DNA of 64,000 nt from positions 1 through 64,000 of the forward strand of contig NZ_FPBH01000008.1 in assembly GCF_900116445.1 (NCBI RefSeq). Reading direction: 5' to 3'. The position numbers and the translations under genes are program-made. The stretch is from Paraburkholderia aspalathi (GTDB lineage Bacteria; Pseudomonadota; Gammaproteobacteria; Burkholderiales; Burkholderiaceae). The notes below the pieces were generated by a model. The model saw nothing but the letters and a program-made list of their open reading frames with translations, did not search any database and was not told the DNA's origin. Positions 9,351 through 19,916 of this stretch are shown here, in pieces. How positions within the stretch are numbered: the first letter of the stretch is position 1; each line of letters opens with the position of its first letter.

Positions 9351-10760
9351 ATGGCACAGACTCTCTACGACAAATTGTGGAACACACACGTGGTCCACAC
9401 GGAAGAAGACGGTACGACGATTCTCTATATCGACCGTCACTTGCTGCACGAAGTCACCAGCCCTCAGGCGTTCGAAGGCCTGAAGCTGGCTGAGCGTCCG
9501 GTGTGGCGTATCAGCGCGAATCTGGCGGTGTCGGACCACAACGTCCCCACCACGGATCGCAGCCACGGCATTGCCGATCCGGTCTCCAAGCTGCAAGTCG
9601 ATACGCTCGACACGAACTGCGACGCCTACGGCATTACGCAGTTCAAGATGAACGACCTGCGTCAGGGCATCGTGCACATCATCGGGCCGGAGCAGGGCGC
9701 TACGCTGCCGGGCATGACCATTGTCTGCGGCGACTCGCACACGTCCACGCACGGCGCGTTCGGCGCGCTGGCGCACGGCATCGGCACCTCGGAGGTCGAG
9801 CACGTGCTGGCCACGCAAACGCTCTTGCAGAAGAAGAGCAAGAACATGCTGGTGAAGGTCGAAGGCCCGTTGCCGCGCGGCTGTACGGCGAAAGACATCG
9901 TGCTCGCGATCATCGGCAAGATCGGCACGGCAGGCGGCACGGGCTATGCGATCGAATTCGGCGGTTCGACGATTCGCGCGCTGTCCATGGAAGGCCGCAT
10001 GACGGTCTGCAACATGGCGATTGAAGCGGGCGCGCGCGCCGGCATGGTCGCTGTAGACGACACCACGATCGAATACCTGAAGGGCCGTCCCTTTTCGCCG
10101 GCAGGCGTCGAGTGGGATCACGCGGTCGAGTACTGGAAGCAGTTCAAGTCAGACGAAGGCGCGCAATTCGACCGCGTGGTCGAGCTGAACGCTGCGGAAA
10201 TCGTGCCGCAAGTCACGTGGGGCACGTCGCCGGAAATGGTCACGGCCGTGGACGGCCGCGTGCCGGATCCGGAGCGCGAAAAAGACCCGGTCAAGCGCGA
10301 TGCAATGGAGCGCGCGCTGAAGTACATGGCGCTCGAACCGAATGCGCCGATCGAATCCATCAAGCCGGATAAAATCTTCATTGGGTCGTGCACCAACGCG
10401 CGCATTGAAGACATTCGCGCTGCGGCATACGTCGTGAAGAAGCTCGGCCGCCGCGTTGCACCGAACATCCGTCTGGCCATGGTCGTGCCGGGTTCGGGTC
10501 TGGTGAAGGCGCAAGCGGAACGTGAAGGCCTCGATAAGGTCTTTACGGATGCCGGTTTCGAATGGCGTGAGCCCGGTTGCTCGATGTGTCTCGCAATGAA
10601 CGCCGACCGGTTGGATCCGGGCGAGCGTTGCGCATCCACGTCGAATCGTAATTTCGAAGGTCGTCAGGGCGCCGGTGGCCGTACCCACCTCGTGAGCCCC
10701 GCGATGGCTGCTGCAGCGGCCATCGCGGGGCATTTCGTCGATATTCGCAAGCTTGGATAA
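9351..10760 (+). CDS. leuC: 3-isopropylmalate dehydratase, large subunit
   Basis: A 469-aa protein of the aconitase superfamily. The ATG at 9351 ([15 protein letters not shown]) is the conserved LeuC start; the longer reading frame upstream is not supported. Cluster-binding cysteines lie in [12 protein letters not shown] and GCSMCLAMN. The substrate region includes [20 protein letters not shown]. With LeuD it isomerises 2- to 3-isopropylmalate in leucine synthesis. The ribosome binding site is weak. The upstream 180 bases after the gltA terminator hold a CAGGTA/TACCTG hairpin with six T (9219-9254), but I found no leucine-rich leader peptide. Confidence 0.97.
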   Translation: MAQTLYDKLWNTHVVHTEEDGTTILYIDRHLLHEVTSPQAFEGLKLAERPVWRISANLAVSDHNVPTTDRSHGIADPVSKLQVDTLDTNCDAYGITQFKMNDLRQGIVHIIGPEQGATLPGMTIVCGDSHTSTHGAFGALAHGIGTSEVEHVLATQTLLQKKSKNMLVKVEGPLPRGCTAKDIVLAIIGKIGTAGGTGYAIEFGGSTIRALSMEGRMTVCNMAIEAGARAGMVAVDDTTIEYLKGRPFSPAGVEWDHAVEYWKQFKSDEGAQFDRVVELNAAEIVPQVTWGTSPEMVTAVDGRVPDPEREKDPVKRDAMERALKYMALEPNAPIESIKPDKIFIGSCTNARIEDIRAAAYVVKKLGRRVAPNIRLAMVVPGSGLVKAQAEREGLDKVFTDAGFEWREPGCSMCLAMNADRLDPGERCASTSNRNFEGRQGAGGRTHLVSPAMAAAAAIAGHFVDIRKLG

Positions 10761-10766
10761 ACACGC

Positions 10767-10925
10767 ATGATGAAGAACATGAATCGCACCACTCTTTTGC
10801 GGCGTTTCGCACTCGGTACCTTGGCCGGGCTATTGCTCGGTCTGGCCGGCTGCAACACGGTGCACGGATTTGGCGAGGACATGTCGCACCTCGGCAATTC
10901 GATCAGCAATCACGCCGACAAATAA
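10767..10925 (+). CDS. Entericidin-like small lipoprotein inside the leu operon
   Basis: A 52-aa ORF six bases after leuC. It has a basic start, a hydrophobic signal (LGTLAGLLLGLAGC) and a lipobox LAGC with the lipidated Cys at residue 29. The short mature part CNTVHGFGEDMSHLGNSI is typical of the entericidin A/B family, small outer- or inner-membrane lipoproteins. In E. coli they are a toxin/antidote-like pair tied to stationary-phase lysis. A start at 10779 (fifth codon) is also possible. The function of the copies set in leu operons is not established. Confidence 0.88.
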   Translation: MMKNMNRTTLLRRFALGTLAGLLLGLAGCNTVHGFGEDMSHLGNSISNHADK

Positions 10926-11011
10926 GCGGTTTTTGATTTTTGCCGGCGATGCGCCGGGCGGCTTTTCGGCCGTCACGCGCATCGCCCGGTCTCGAAACAG
11001 GCGCAAGCGTC

Positions 11012-11665
11012 ATGGATAAATTCATCGTACACACCGGCGTCGTGGCGCCGCTCGATCGTGAGAACGTCGACACGGACGCGATCATTCCGAAGCAATTCCT
11101 GAAGTCGATCAAGCGCACGGGTTTCGGTCCGAACGCGTTCGACGAATGGCGCTACCTCGACCACGGCGAGCCGGGTCAAGACAACTCGAAGCGTCCGCTG
11201 AACCCGGATTTCGTGCTGAATCAGCCGCGCTATCAGGGCGCTTCGGTGCTGTTGGCGCGCAAGAACTTCGGTTGCGGCAGCTCGCGTGAGCACGCACCGT
11301 GGGCGCTGGAGCAGTATGGTTTCCGCGCAATCATTGCGCCGAGCTTCGCCGATATTTTCTACAACAACTGCTTCAAGAACGGTGTGCTGCCGATCGTGCT
11401 GACCGAACAGCAAGTCGATCACCTGTTCAACGAAACGTACGCGTTTAACGGCTTCAAGCTGACCGTCGACCTGGAAGCGCAAGTCGTGCGCGCGTCGGAC
11501 GGTAGCGCCGAATATCCGTTCGAAGTGGCGGCGTTTCGCAAGTACTGCCTGCTGAATGGCTTCGACGATATCGGCCTCACGCTGCGTCACGCTGACAAGA
11601 TTCGCCAGTTCGAAGCCGAGCGGATCGCGAAGCAGCCGTGGCTGAATCACCGCATCGTCGGGTAA
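11012..11665 (+). CDS. leuD: 3-isopropylmalate dehydratase, small subunit
   Basis: A 217-aa protein, partner of LeuC. The ATG at 11012 begins [20 protein letters not shown], the conserved LeuD start. The swivel-domain motif [19 protein letters not shown] is complete, as is the [17 protein letters not shown] region. The 86-base gap after the entericidin gene holds no obvious terminator, so leuC, the lipoprotein gene, leuD and leuB are likely one transcript. Confidence 0.97.
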   Translation: MDKFIVHTGVVAPLDRENVDTDAIIPKQFLKSIKRTGFGPNAFDEWRYLDHGEPGQDNSKRPLNPDFVLNQPRYQGASVLLARKNFGCGSSREHAPWALEQYGFRAIIAPSFADIFYNNCFKNGVLPIVLTEQQVDHLFNETYAFNGFKLTVDLEAQVVRASDGSAEYPFEVAAFRKYCLLNGFDDIGLTLRHADKIRQFEAERIAKQPWLNHRIVG

Positions 11666-11745
11666 GGCCTTATAGGCCCGAGAGCCCAGCGGCTCGCTGA
11701 TTCACGCTTAGAAAAGTCTCGAAGAAAATCATCAAGGAAACTCGC

Positions 11746-12813
11746 ATGAAGATCGCAGTCTTGCCGGGCGACGGCATCGGTCCCGAAATCGTCAAGGAGG
11801 CCGTCAAGGTATTGAACGTACTCGGCGAAAAGTTCGAACTCGAAGAAGCGCCGGTTGGCGGCGCGGGTTACGAAGCCAAGGGCCATCCGCTGCCCGATTC
11901 GACGCTGGCGCTGGCGAAAGAAGCCGATGCGATCCTGTTCGGCGCCGTTGGCGACTGGAAGTACGACTCGCTCGAACGCGCGCTTCGCCCGGAGCAGGCG
12001 ATTCTCGGTCTGCGCAAGCACCTGCAATTGTTCGCGAACTTCCGCCCGGCAATCTGCTATCCGCAACTCACGGGCGCTTCCTCGTTGAAGGAAGAGATCG
12101 TTTCGGGTCTCGACATCCTGATCGTGCGCGAACTGAACGGCGACATCTACTTCGGCGCGCCGCGCGGCGTGCGTTCGTCGCCGGATGGGCTGTTTGAAGG
12201 CGCGAAGGAAGGTTTCGACACGATGCGTTATTCGGAACCCGAAGTGCGCCGCATTGCGCACGTCGCGTTTCAGGCCGCACAAAAGCGCCAGAAGAGGCTG
12301 ACGAGCGTGGATAAGGCCAACGTGCTTGAAACGTCGCAGTTCTGGCGCGACGTGATGATCGACGTGTCGAAGGAATACGCTGACGTCGAGTTGTCGCACA
12401 TGTACGTGGACAACGCGGCGATGCAACTGGTCAAGGCGCCGAAGGCGTTCGACGTGGTTGTGACCGGCAACATGTTCGGCGACATTCTGTCGGATGAAGC
12501 CGCGATGCTGACGGGCTCGATCGGCATGCTGCCGTCGGCATCGCTCGACAAGAACAACAAGGGCTTGTACGAGCCGTCGCACGGTTCCGCGCCGGATATC
12601 GCCGGCAAGGGCGTGGCGAATCCGCTGGCAACGATTCTGTCGGCCGCGATGATGCTGCGCTATTCGCTGAACAAGGCGGAACAGGCGGATCGCATCGAAA
12701 AAGCGGTGAAGAAGGTGCTGGAACAGGGTCTCCGCACGGGTGACATCCTGACGCCGGGTTGCAAGCAGGTCGGCACCGTGGCGATGGGCGATGCAGTGGT
12801 CGCCGCGCTGTAA
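11746..12813 (+). CDS. leuB: 3-isopropylmalate dehydrogenase
   Basis: A 355-aa protein that oxidises and decarboxylates 3-isopropylmalate with [19 protein letters not shown] lies at the N-terminus, [14 protein letters not shown] in the substrate region, and the metal-binding aspartates are in [20 protein letters not shown]. The NAD region [18 protein letters not shown] follows. A ribosome binding site, AAGGAAA, sits just before the ATG. It is the last leu gene. A hairpin without a T-run follows at 12874-12903. Confidence 0.97.
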   Translation: MKIAVLPGDGIGPEIVKEAVKVLNVLGEKFELEEAPVGGAGYEAKGHPLPDSTLALAKEADAILFGAVGDWKYDSLERALRPEQAILGLRKHLQLFANFRPAICYPQLTGASSLKEEIVSGLDILIVRELNGDIYFGAPRGVRSSPDGLFEGAKEGFDTMRYSEPEVRRIAHVAFQAAQKRQKRLTSVDKANVLETSQFWRDVMIDVSKEYADVELSHMYVDNAAMQLVKAPKAFDVVVTGNMFGDILSDEAAMLTGSIGMLPSASLDKNNKGLYEPSHGSAPDIAGKGVANPLATILSAAMMLRYSLNKAEQADRIEKAVKKVLEQGLRTGDILTPGCKQVGTVAMGDAVVAAL

Positions 12814-12873
12814 GGCGCTTTGAAGCACTTGGTAGTTAGGCCGCTAAACAGTCTTCAAAGCGACCTTTAAAAC

Positions 12874-12903
12874 GCGAATTGGCCTCGAAACAGGCCGATT
12901 CGC
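12874..12903 (+). terminator. Hairpin after leuB, weak terminator
   Basis: GCGAATTGGCCT pairs with AGGCCGATTCGC (one G-T pair) over a 6-base loop. There is no T-run, so it may stabilise the 3' end or act in Rho-dependent termination. Confidence 0.45.
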
Positions 12904-12970
12904 GCGCAATACGGACGATAGCGGCAGACGATCACGTCGCCAGATTCCGGTTTTCGTGTATATTGTAGCG

Positions 12971-13090
12971 ATGGCGCACATAGCTCAAATCTCCTCGATT
13001 TCGAAACTGCACGGCAAAACGGCCCGTGTGGTTGAGCTCGCCATTACCACCACAAAAGCGATTACCCCGAAAACGATCACGAAACGCTGA
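12971..13090 (+). CDS. Possible 39-aa Thr/Ile/Lys-rich leader peptide of asd
   Basis: A 39-codon ORF ending 84 bases before asd. It has 7 Thr, 6 Ile and 5 Lys, all aspartate-family products. They crowd at the end: residues 25-39 read ITTTKAITPKTITKR. This is the pattern of attenuator peptides such as ThrL. A TATATT box at 12959-12964 would place the transcript start at or next to the ATG, making it leaderless, but the -35 region is poor and there is no good ribosome binding site. Two mutually exclusive hairpins follow. That it regulates asd is inferred. Confidence 0.55.
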   Translation: MAHIAQISSISKLHGKTARVVELAITTTKAITPKTITKR

Positions 13091-13100
13091 TCGTCCGTCG

Positions 13101-13150
13101 TGCCCGCTCATCTTCCCCGCGCGGTCACTGCGGGCAAAGATGCGGGGAAG
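13101..13150 (+). promoter_or_regulatory. Two competing hairpins between the leader ORF and asd
   Basis: TGCCCGC (13101-13107) pairs with GCGGGCA (13130-13136). CTTCCCCGC (13112-13120) pairs with GCGGGGAAG (13142-13150). The two are interleaved, so only one can form at a time without a pseudoknot, as in an antiterminator/terminator switch. The second stem is followed only by TTT, so intrinsic termination would be weak. It sits about ten bases upstream of the asd ribosome binding site (GAAGGG). Confidence 0.5.
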
Positions 13151-13174
13151 TTTCCATTCGAAGGGTATGAAGTC

Positions 13175-14296
13175 ATGAACGTAGGTCTCGTAGGTTGGCG
13201 CGGTATGGTCGGCAGCGTCCTGATGCAACGTATGCAACAGGAAGGCGATTTCGACTTGATCGAACCGGTGTTTTTCAGCACCAGCAACGCGGGCGGCAAC
13301 GCGCCGTCGTTCGCCAAAAACGAGACCAAGCTCAAAGATGCGACAAGCATCGAAGACCTGAAGAAGTGCGAAGCGATTATCTCCTGCCAGGGCGGCGATT
13401 ACACGAATGAAGTGTTCCCGAAGCTGCGCGCAGCGGGCTGGAACGGCTACTGGATCGACGCGGCTTCGTCGCTGCGCATGAAGGATGACGCGGTCATCAT
13501 TCTCGATCCGGTCAACCTCGACGTGATCAAGAACGCGCTGGTCAAGGGCCAGAAGAATTTCATCGGCGGCAACTGTACGGTCAGCCTGATGCTGATGGCG
13601 CTGGGCGGCCTATTCCGCGAAAACCTCGTCGACTGGATGACGGCCATGACGTATCAGGCCGCTTCGGGCGCGGGCGCGCAAAACATGCGCGAACTGCTGC
13701 AGCAAATGGGCACGCTGTACGGCGCGGCCAAGGAAGACCTGGCGGATCCGTCGTCGGCGATTCTCGACATCGACCGTCGCGTGCTGAGCGCCATGAACAG
13801 CGACCGTATGCCGACCGACAACTTTGGCGTGCCGCTCGCCGGCTCGCTGATTCCGTGGATCGACAAGGATCTCGGTAACGGCATGTCGAAGGAAGAATGG
13901 AAGGGCGGCGCGGAAACCAACAAGATTCTGGGCAAGCCGGCTATGGGCACGCCGGGTTCGATCCCTGTAGATGGCCTCTGCGTGCGGATCGGCGCAATGC
14001 GCTGCCACTCGCAGGCGCTGACCATCAAGCTGAACAAGGATGTGCCGCTGGACGAAGTGAACAGCATCCTTGCGTCGGGCAACGACTGGGTCAAGGTTGT
14101 GCCGAACGAACGCGAAGCCTCCATGCGTGATCTGTCCCCGGCCGTGGTCACGGGCACGCTGACGGTGCCGGTTGGCCGTGTGCGCAAACTGGCGATGGGC
14201 GGCGAATATCTGTCGGCCTTCACGGTCGGCGATCAGCTGCTGTGGGGCGCGGCAGAACCGCTGCGTCGCATGCTTCGCATTGTGCTCGACAAGTAA
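13175..14296 (+). CDS. asd: Aspartate-semialdehyde dehydrogenase
   Basis: A 373-aa protein, the Gram-negative Asd length, starting [20 protein letters not shown] at the ATG at 13175. The NADP loop GWRGMVGS is at residues 7-14, and the catalytic Cys lies in [15 protein letters not shown] (near residue 135). The later [16 protein letters not shown] holds the substrate Arg and active-site His. It makes aspartate semialdehyde, the branch point to Lys, Met, Thr and Ile. The upstream leader ORF and hairpins may attenuate it. A terminator follows. Confidence 0.97.
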   Translation: MNVGLVGWRGMVGSVLMQRMQQEGDFDLIEPVFFSTSNAGGNAPSFAKNETKLKDATSIEDLKKCEAIISCQGGDYTNEVFPKLRAAGWNGYWIDAASSLRMKDDAVIILDPVNLDVIKNALVKGQKNFIGGNCTVSLMLMALGGLFRENLVDWMTAMTYQAASGAGAQNMRELLQQMGTLYGAAKEDLADPSSAILDIDRRVLSAMNSDRMPTDNFGVPLAGSLIPWIDKDLGNGMSKEEWKGGAETNKILGKPAMGTPGSIPVDGLCVRIGAMRCHSQALTIKLNKDVPLDEVNSILASGNDWVKVVPNEREASMRDLSPAVVTGTLTVPVGRVRKLAMGGEYLSAFTVGDQLLWGAAEPLRRMLRIVLDK

Positions 14297-14330
14297 AGTA
14301 AACTACGCGCTCACGACGTGTAGAAAACTC

Positions 14331-14361
14331 AAAAAGCGTCGCGCTTGCGCGGCGCTTTTTT
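14331..14361 (+). terminator. Rho-independent terminator after asd
   Basis: AAAAAGCGTCGCGC pairs with GCGCGGCGCTTTTT (one G-T pair) around a 2-base turn and ends in six T. It separates asd from fimV. Confidence 0.85.
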
Positions 14362-14435
14362 CATTGTGTGCTCCGATTATCTTGTCTCTTTTCAACCGCA
14401 AAAAAGGGCTGCGCGCTGACGCGCCTGGAGTCCCG

Positions 14436-17132
14436 ATGAACCTTCGACTCTCTTCCCTTCGGGCTATGTCTATGCATCAAGGTATAGGCCGGCTGACGGC
14501 CATGACCGCTTTTGCGTTCGCGCTGGCGGGCGCCGGTGTGGGTAGCGCAGTGGCAGCGCCGGGCGACGCCGCGAGCGCGCCCGAGGGCGCTTCCGTTTCT
14601 TACGCCGCCGGGAGCCAATATACGGTGCGGCCCGGGCAGTCGTTGAATGACGTGGCGATTGCCGTCACGCAATCGCACGACAAGGGGACGCTCGCACGCG
14701 CTTCGCGCGCGCTGTTCGAGGCGAATCCGAACGCCTTCATGAGTCATGATCCGAGCCGGATGCGTGTCGGCGCGCTATTGACGATCCCGGCACTGGATGC
14801 GACCGGCGCTCCGGCGGCTTCTGCGCCGGTTGCGGGGTCTGCGTCTGCGGCGTCATCGGCCGCTACGGCTGCGGCGGCTTCCGCGCCGAACGCGGCGACG
14901 GTTGGTGCTGCTGTCGGCGCCGCGAGCGGCGTGGCGCAGGTCAACGCCGCGGCGGCGAGCGCGGCAAGCGCTGCGGCTCAGGCTGCCACGCCTGCGGTTT
15001 CAGGGACGGCCAGCTCGACGGCTGAAGCCAGCTCGGCGACGCCGGGTAGCTCGGCAGCGGCCGGCGTGGCCGCCGTAGCAGGGTCGCAGGCCGTGCCGGC
15101 CAGCGGCGCACACGTCTGGTCGGGCGCGATCCAGCCTTCGGCCAGTGAGGCTGCCGAAGGCGCGTCGGCGGCTGCCGCAGCGGCGGCCGGCGCACAACCG
15201 GCATCGCAACCGCGCGCGCAGGTTTCGAGCTTGCAGCAATTGCTTGCGCTGAAAAACCGCGTGCTGATGGAACTGCAGAAACATGGCATCGGCGGTACGC
15301 CGGCCGCGACGGTCCCGCCTGCTACAAACGGTGCGCAACCGGCCGCCGGCGCTTCGTCTGCGGCAGCCGTTTCCGGTCATGGCAGCGCGCCGGTTTCCAC
15401 GTCGACCGACGCCGGCATCTCGCAGACGAATTTGAGCATCGCGGCGGCGATCGGCGCGGCGTTGGTCGCGCTGCTGGCCGCTTTGCGTCTGGGTCGACGT
15501 AAGCGCGTTGCTGCTGCCGCGACAGGCGGCTCCTCGCTGGCGGAGGACGCAGCGGCGGCTTCCGCGCGAGCGGCTGCGTCGCAGGATGTCGATTCGACGC
15601 ACGAAGCGTCAGACGTAAGCGGCGAAGCGGCAGCAGGGCATGCAGCGGCGTCGGCGCCGACTGACCACGAGAGCGCTGGGGATGACGCGGCAGCGCGAGA
15701 AGTGGCGGAACGCGTGGCAGCGGAGCGTGAAGCGGAAATTCGCGCGGCGGCGGCGCGTGAAGCCGCGGTACGCGAGGCAGCAGAGCGAGAAAATGCAGAG
15801 CGCGCGGCGACCGAACGCCAGGCGGCGGAACGTGCAGAAGCGGAACGCGCTGCGGTGGAGAAGGCAGAAGCCGAACACGCAGCTGCGTCACAGGCTGCGG
15901 CGGAGCGCGCCGAAGCTGAACGCGCGGAGGCAGACAAAGCCGCGGCTGCGCGTGCGGCAGAAGATCATGACGCGGCGCAACGCGCCGCAGCAGAACACGA
16001 AGCCGGTGCTCACCAACCGCTCACAGGCTTGCCCGCACAAGACCACGACGCGTTCCAACACGCATCGCAGGAAATCCACCCGACACCCGCGCCGTTCGAA
16101 GCTACGCAACCGAGCCCGGACACCGAACCTCTTCCCTCGGCCCATCACGAAAACCTCGACGGGGCGACCACGGCTGCGAGCCTCGCAGCGGCCGCGGAAC
16201 TCGGTGCCGAAGCATTGCCGCTGACGCCGCTTGAACCGATCGACGAGAGCTTCCAGCAAGAGGTGCCTCCGCACCGTCTGCAATGGGACGACGAGCCGGC
16301 ATCGAGCGCGCCGGCCACGCCGTTGGCAGAGCCGACGCATGAGCCGCTTGCAGAGTCGTGGAGCCATCAGGACACCCCGCCGCCGGTCATCGACTTCACG
16401 CGGCAGCATGCCGAACCGCACACGACTTCGCCGTTCGGCCAGCCGCACGGCGAGACGTCGGCGTTCGATACGCCGGTGCCAGCGGTGTCGGCAGTACCCC
16501 CGGCCCAACAGGACGCAGTCCACGTCGAACCACAACCGCAGTCAAATCAGCACGCCGAACCCGCGACGCCCGACGGCGCACCAAATTTCGAACCGGCACC
16601 CATCACGCCAGTTCAGCCCGCGCTATCCGTGCCAACCGAGTTCCCGCGCGATGCCCTCGACGCATTCAGCAGTCTCAACATGCCATTGCCGCCGCGCGTC
16701 GAATCGACCGACGACGAAGCGGTGAGCGTACCCGGATCGCTTGCGACACCGCCGGTTGCCTCCCCGGAAACCACGGCGCAACAAGCCGTGGCGCCGCACG
16801 ATCCGGACGACTTCCCGCATGTCGCTGACGAAATCACCGCCGGCACCGCGGGCCATGCAGCCGTCGCGGGCTTGGGCGCGGCCGGCTTCGGCGCGCTCAA
16901 GCTCGATTTCGACCTGGAGTTGCCGCCGAGCCCAGCTCAACCGTTGCCGGTTTTCACGCGAGCGGACCTAAGCCGCATCGCCCGCAACAAACTCGATCTG
17001 GCCGCCGAATATATCGACCTCGGCGATCTGTCCGGCGCGCGCACGCTCATCAACGAAGTGATCGAAGCGAACGATCCGGCCACGCGCACCGAGGCTCGCG
17101 CGCTGCTCTCGACGCTCGCGCCGTTGTCGTGA
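14436..17132 (+). CDS. fimV: FimV/HubP-family polar protein with LysM domain
   Basis: An 898-aa protein from the ATG at 14436, preceded by GGAG. A signal peptide covers about 1-45. A LysM-like peptidoglycan-binding domain ([18 protein letters not shown] to LTIP) lies near 62-112. An Ala-rich linker follows, then one membrane segment near 332-350 ([18 protein letters not shown]). A long Ala/Glu/Arg coiled coil covers about 405-525, followed by a Pro/Glu-rich acidic stretch. The C-terminal FimV motif ([20 protein letters not shown]) is near residue 850. The family organises the cell pole and type IV pili. Its stop overlaps the truA GTG as GTGA. Confidence 0.88.
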   Translation: MNLRLSSLRAMSMHQGIGRLTAMTAFAFALAGAGVGSAVAAPGDAASAPEGASVSYAAGSQYTVRPGQSLNDVAIAVTQSHDKGTLARASRALFEANPNAFMSHDPSRMRVGALLTIPALDATGAPAASAPVAGSASAASSAATAAAASAPNAATVGAAVGAASGVAQVNAAAASAASAAAQAATPAVSGTASSTAEASSATPGSSAAAGVAAVAGSQAVPASGAHVWSGAIQPSASEAAEGASAAAAAAAGAQPASQPRAQVSSLQQLLALKNRVLMELQKHGIGGTPAATVPPATNGAQPAAGASSAAAVSGHGSAPVSTSTDAGISQTNLSIAAAIGAALVALLAALRLGRRKRVAAAATGGSSLAEDAAAASARAAASQDVDSTHEASDVSGEAAAGHAAASAPTDHESAGDDAAAREVAERVAAEREAEIRAAAAREAAVREAAERENAERAATERQAAERAEAERAAVEKAEAEHAAASQAAAERAEAERAEADKAAAARAAEDHDAAQRAAAEHEAGAHQPLTGLPAQDHDAFQHASQEIHPTPAPFEATQPSPDTEPLPSAHHENLDGATTAASLAAAAELGAEALPLTPLEPIDESFQQEVPPHRLQWDDEPASSAPATPLAEPTHEPLAESWSHQDTPPPVIDFTRQHAEPHTTSPFGQPHGETSAFDTPVPAVSAVPPAQQDAVHVEPQPQSNQHAEPATPDGAPNFEPAPITPVQPALSVPTEFPRDALDAFSSLNMPLPPRVESTDDEAVSVPGSLATPPVASPETTAQQAVAPHDPDDFPHVADEITAGTAGHAAVAGLGAAGFGALKLDFDLELPPSPAQPLPVFTRADLSRIARNKLDLAAEYIDLGDLSGARTLINEVIEANDPATRTEARALLSTLAPLS

Positions 17133-17941
17133 AGCGTATTGCGTTAGGCGTCCAGTACGACGGCTCGGCATTCTGCGGCTGGCAGTCGCAGCCGCACGGC
17201 AAGACTGTGCAGGACGAGCTCGAACGGGCGTTGCGCGAGTTCGCGCAAACGCCTGTGCAAACCGTTGTGGCTGGTCGTACGGATACCGGCGTGCACGGCC
17301 TTGGTCAGGTCGTGCATTTCGACACCGAACTCGATCGCACGGACTTTTCGTGGATTCGCGGCACCAACGCCTTCCTGCCGAAGACGATCGCCGTGCAGTG
17401 GGCCAAGCCGATGCCCGACGAATTTCACGCGCGTTTTTCGGCGTTCGAACGGACCTATTACTACGTCCTGTACGTCCATCCGTTCCGCTCGCCGATGCAG
17501 GACACGCGGGCCGGCTGGGTCCACACGCCGCTCGACGTCGACGCCATGCGGGCCGCAGCCGCTCACCTGATCGGCGAACACGATTTTTCGGCGTTCCGTT
17601 CGTCGCAATGCCAGGCGAAAACGCCGGTCAAACATCTGTATCAGATCGACGTGCGGCAACAGGGCGACTTCATTCATTTCCGCTTTCGGGCGAACGCTTT
17701 CCTGCACCACATGGTGCGTAACCTGATGGGCTGTCTCGTCGATATCGGCCGGGGACGCCATCCGGCCGAATGGATGGTCGAGGTTCTCGCCAGCCGCGAT
17801 CGCGATAGTGCCGCGCCGACTTTCATGCCTGACGGCCTGTACCTGGCGCAGGTGGGCTATCCTGAGCATTTCGCCGTGCCCGCGCCGCAGACCGGCAGCG
17901 TGCCGTGGAGTACCGTATGGACCGAGCAAGCGCAAACATGA
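17129..17941 (+). CDS. truA: tRNA pseudouridine(38-40) synthase
   Basis: A 270-aa protein that converts uridines 38-40 of the tRNA anticodon arm to pseudouridine. The start [19 protein letters not shown] is typical, with GTG initiation overlapping the fimV stop. The catalytic Asp lies in [17 protein letters not shown]. Later conserved parts are [10 protein letters not shown] and [17 protein letters not shown]. The trpF ATG overlaps its stop as ATGA, so fimV, truA and trpF are translationally coupled. Confidence 0.96.
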   Translation: MKRIALGVQYDGSAFCGWQSQPHGKTVQDELERALREFAQTPVQTVVAGRTDTGVHGLGQVVHFDTELDRTDFSWIRGTNAFLPKTIAVQWAKPMPDEFHARFSAFERTYYYVLYVHPFRSPMQDTRAGWVHTPLDVDAMRAAAAHLIGEHDFSAFRSSQCQAKTPVKHLYQIDVRQQGDFIHFRFRANAFLHHMVRNLMGCLVDIGRGRHPAEWMVEVLASRDRDSAAPTFMPDGLYLAQVGYPEHFAVPAPQTGSVPWSTVWTEQAQT

Positions 17942-18651
17942 AATCAACTGAAAATCTGGCAGCCGAAGCAAACGACGGCGCGCAGCAGCATGCCGCGCCG
18001 CATCGCACGCGCATCAAGCTGTGCGGCCTGTCGAAGCCGGAAGACGTGTCGCTGGCGATCGACCTCGGCGCCGACGCGATCGGCCTCGTGTTCTATCCGC
18101 CGAGCCCGCGTTCGGTGAGCGTCGCGCAAGCCGTCGAGCTGGTGCATGACGTGCCGCCGTTCGTATCGGTAGTCGGCTTGTTCGTGAACGCAACGCCGGA
18201 CTGGATCCGCGAAGTTGCCAGCAATGTTGGGCTTACGCTGCTGCAGTTCCACGGCGACGAAACCGCGGAGCAGTGCGAATCCCTCGCCAGCGTTGCGGGT
18301 TTGCCTTGGTTGCGCGCTTTGCGAGTCGCGGCGGATACTCAACCGGCAGATTTGGTAAAATCAGCACTTAACTATTCAGCAGCCAGCGGCCTTCTGTTCG
18401 ACACCCATGTCGAAGGCTATGGCGGCGGCGGGAAGGTTTTCGATTGGTCACTTATTCCAGCAGAGCTCGCGCGTCGGGCCGTTTTGAGTGGTGGGTTGAA
18501 CGCGCAAAACGTCAGTGATGCGATCCATCGCGTGCGCCCGTACGCGGTCGATGTCTCGAGCGGCATCGAAGTGCCGGGCGCCAAGGGCGTGAAAGATCAC
18601 GCCCGGATGGCGGCGTTCGTACGCGCAGTGCGCGCAGCGGACGCTGAATGA
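17938..18651 (+). CDS. trpF: Phosphoribosylanthranilate isomerase
   Basis: A 237-aa TIM barrel with the catalytic Cys in [12 protein letters not shown] (residues near 26) and the catalytic Asp in [15 protein letters not shown] near the C-terminus. QFHGDE is in the middle. It isomerises PRA to CdRP in tryptophan synthesis. The ATG at 17938 overlaps the truA stop. An upstream start at 17905 is possible but less likely. The N-terminus has about 20 extra polar residues before the barrel. The trpC and trpD genes are not in this window. Confidence 0.96.
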   Translation: MKSTENLAAEANDGAQQHAAPHRTRIKLCGLSKPEDVSLAIDLGADAIGLVFYPPSPRSVSVAQAVELVHDVPPFVSVVGLFVNATPDWIREVASNVGLTLLQFHGDETAEQCESLASVAGLPWLRALRVAADTQPADLVKSALNYSAASGLLFDTHVEGYGGGGKVFDWSLIPAELARRAVLSGGLNAQNVSDAIHRVRPYAVDVSSGIEVPGAKGVKDHARMAAFVRAVRAADAE

Positions 18652-18711
18652 TTCAGGCGGCGCGGTTTTCTCATAGGAAAGCCGTGCGCCACACTGAGAA
18701 GAGTGATCACC

Positions 18712-19905
18712 ATGTATAACTTGCCTGACGAAAGAGGCCATTTCGGCCAGTATGGCGGCGTGTTCGTCGCTGAAACGCTGGTTCACGCACTCGACGAGCT
18801 GCGTGCCGCGTATGAGAAATTTCAAAAAGACCCGGAATTCGTCGCCGAATACGAGCGCGAATTGAAGCATTTCGTGGGTCGTCCGTCCCCCATTTATCAC
18901 GCACAACGCTGGAGCGAAATGCTCGGCGGCGCGCAGGTTTTTCTCAAGCGTGAAGACCTGAATCACACCGGCGCTCACAAGATCAATAACGTGATCGGCC
19001 AGGCGCTGCTCGCAAAGCGCATGGGCAAGCCGCGCGTGATCGCGGAAACCGGCGCGGGTCAGCACGGCGTGGCGGCCGCGACCATCGCGGCGCGCTTCGG
19101 CATGGAATGCGTGGTCTACATGGGCGAAGAAGACGTGCGCCGCCAGGCGGCCAACGTCTACCGGATGAAGCTGCTCGGCGCGACCGTCGTGCCCGTGACG
19201 TCCGGCTCGCGCACGTTGAAAGACGCGCTAAACGAAGCGATGCGCGACTGGGTGACTAACGTCGAAAACACGTTCTACATTATCGGCACGGTGGCGGGAC
19301 CGCATCCGTATCCGATGATGGTGCGCGACTTCCAGCGCGTGATCGGCGACGAGTGCAAGGTGCAGATGCCCGAACTGGTCGGCCGCCAGCCGGACGCCGT
19401 GATTGCGTGCGTTGGCGGTGGTTCGAACGCGATGGGTATCTTTTACCCGTACATTGACGACACTTCGGTGCAGCTGATCGGCGTCGAGCCAGCGGGTGAC
19501 GGCATCGAAACCGGTCGGCACGCAGCCTCGCTGATCGCCGGCACGCCGGGCGTGCTGCACGGTAACCGCACGTATCTCCTGCAAGACGAGAACGGTCAGA
19601 TCATCGAAACCCATTCGATCTCGGCCGGTCTGGACTATCCGGGTGTCGGCCCCGAGCACGCGTGGCTAAAAGACAGCAATCGCGCGCAATATGTCAGCAT
19701 CACCGACGAAGAAGCGCTCAAGGCGTTCCACGATTGCTGCCGCATCGAAGGCATTATTCCGGCGCTGGAGTCCAGCCATGCGCTGGCCTACGCCGCGAAG
19801 CTCGCGCCGACGCTGCCGAAGGACAAGGTCCTTCTGGTCAATCTGTCGGGCCGCGGCGACAAGGACATGCATACGGTCGCTGAGCGATCGGGCATTCAGT
19901 TCTGA
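18712..19905 (+). CDS. trpB: Tryptophan synthase beta subunit
   Basis: A 397-aa PLP enzyme that joins indole and serine. The PLP lysine is in [15 protein letters not shown] (near residue 87), [14 protein letters not shown] binds the cofactor phosphate, and the C-terminus has LSGRGDKD. The ATG at 18712 gives the conserved [19 protein letters not shown] start, with GAGAAGAG upstream; a GTG at 18703 is also possible. The DNA methylase gene starts 11 bases after its stop and separates it from trpA. Confidence 0.97.
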   Translation: MYNLPDERGHFGQYGGVFVAETLVHALDELRAAYEKFQKDPEFVAEYERELKHFVGRPSPIYHAQRWSEMLGGAQVFLKREDLNHTGAHKINNVIGQALLAKRMGKPRVIAETGAGQHGVAAATIAARFGMECVVYMGEEDVRRQAANVYRMKLLGATVVPVTSGSRTLKDALNEAMRDWVTNVENTFYIIGTVAGPHPYPMMVRDFQRVIGDECKVQMPELVGRQPDAVIACVGGGSNAMGIFYPYIDDTSVQLIGVEPAGDGIETGRHAASLIAGTPGVLHGNRTYLLQDENGQIIETHSISAGLDYPGVGPEHAWLKDSNRAQYVSITDEEALKAFHDCCRIEGIIPALESSHALAYAAKLAPTLPKDKVLLVNLSGRGDKDMHTVAERSGIQF

Positions 19906-19916
19906 GCGCCGCGACG

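Noticed and set aside
15640..16725. Arg-rich frames inside fimV
   Set aside because: They are alternative frames of the Ala/Glu coiled-coil repeat of FimV and end without start signals.
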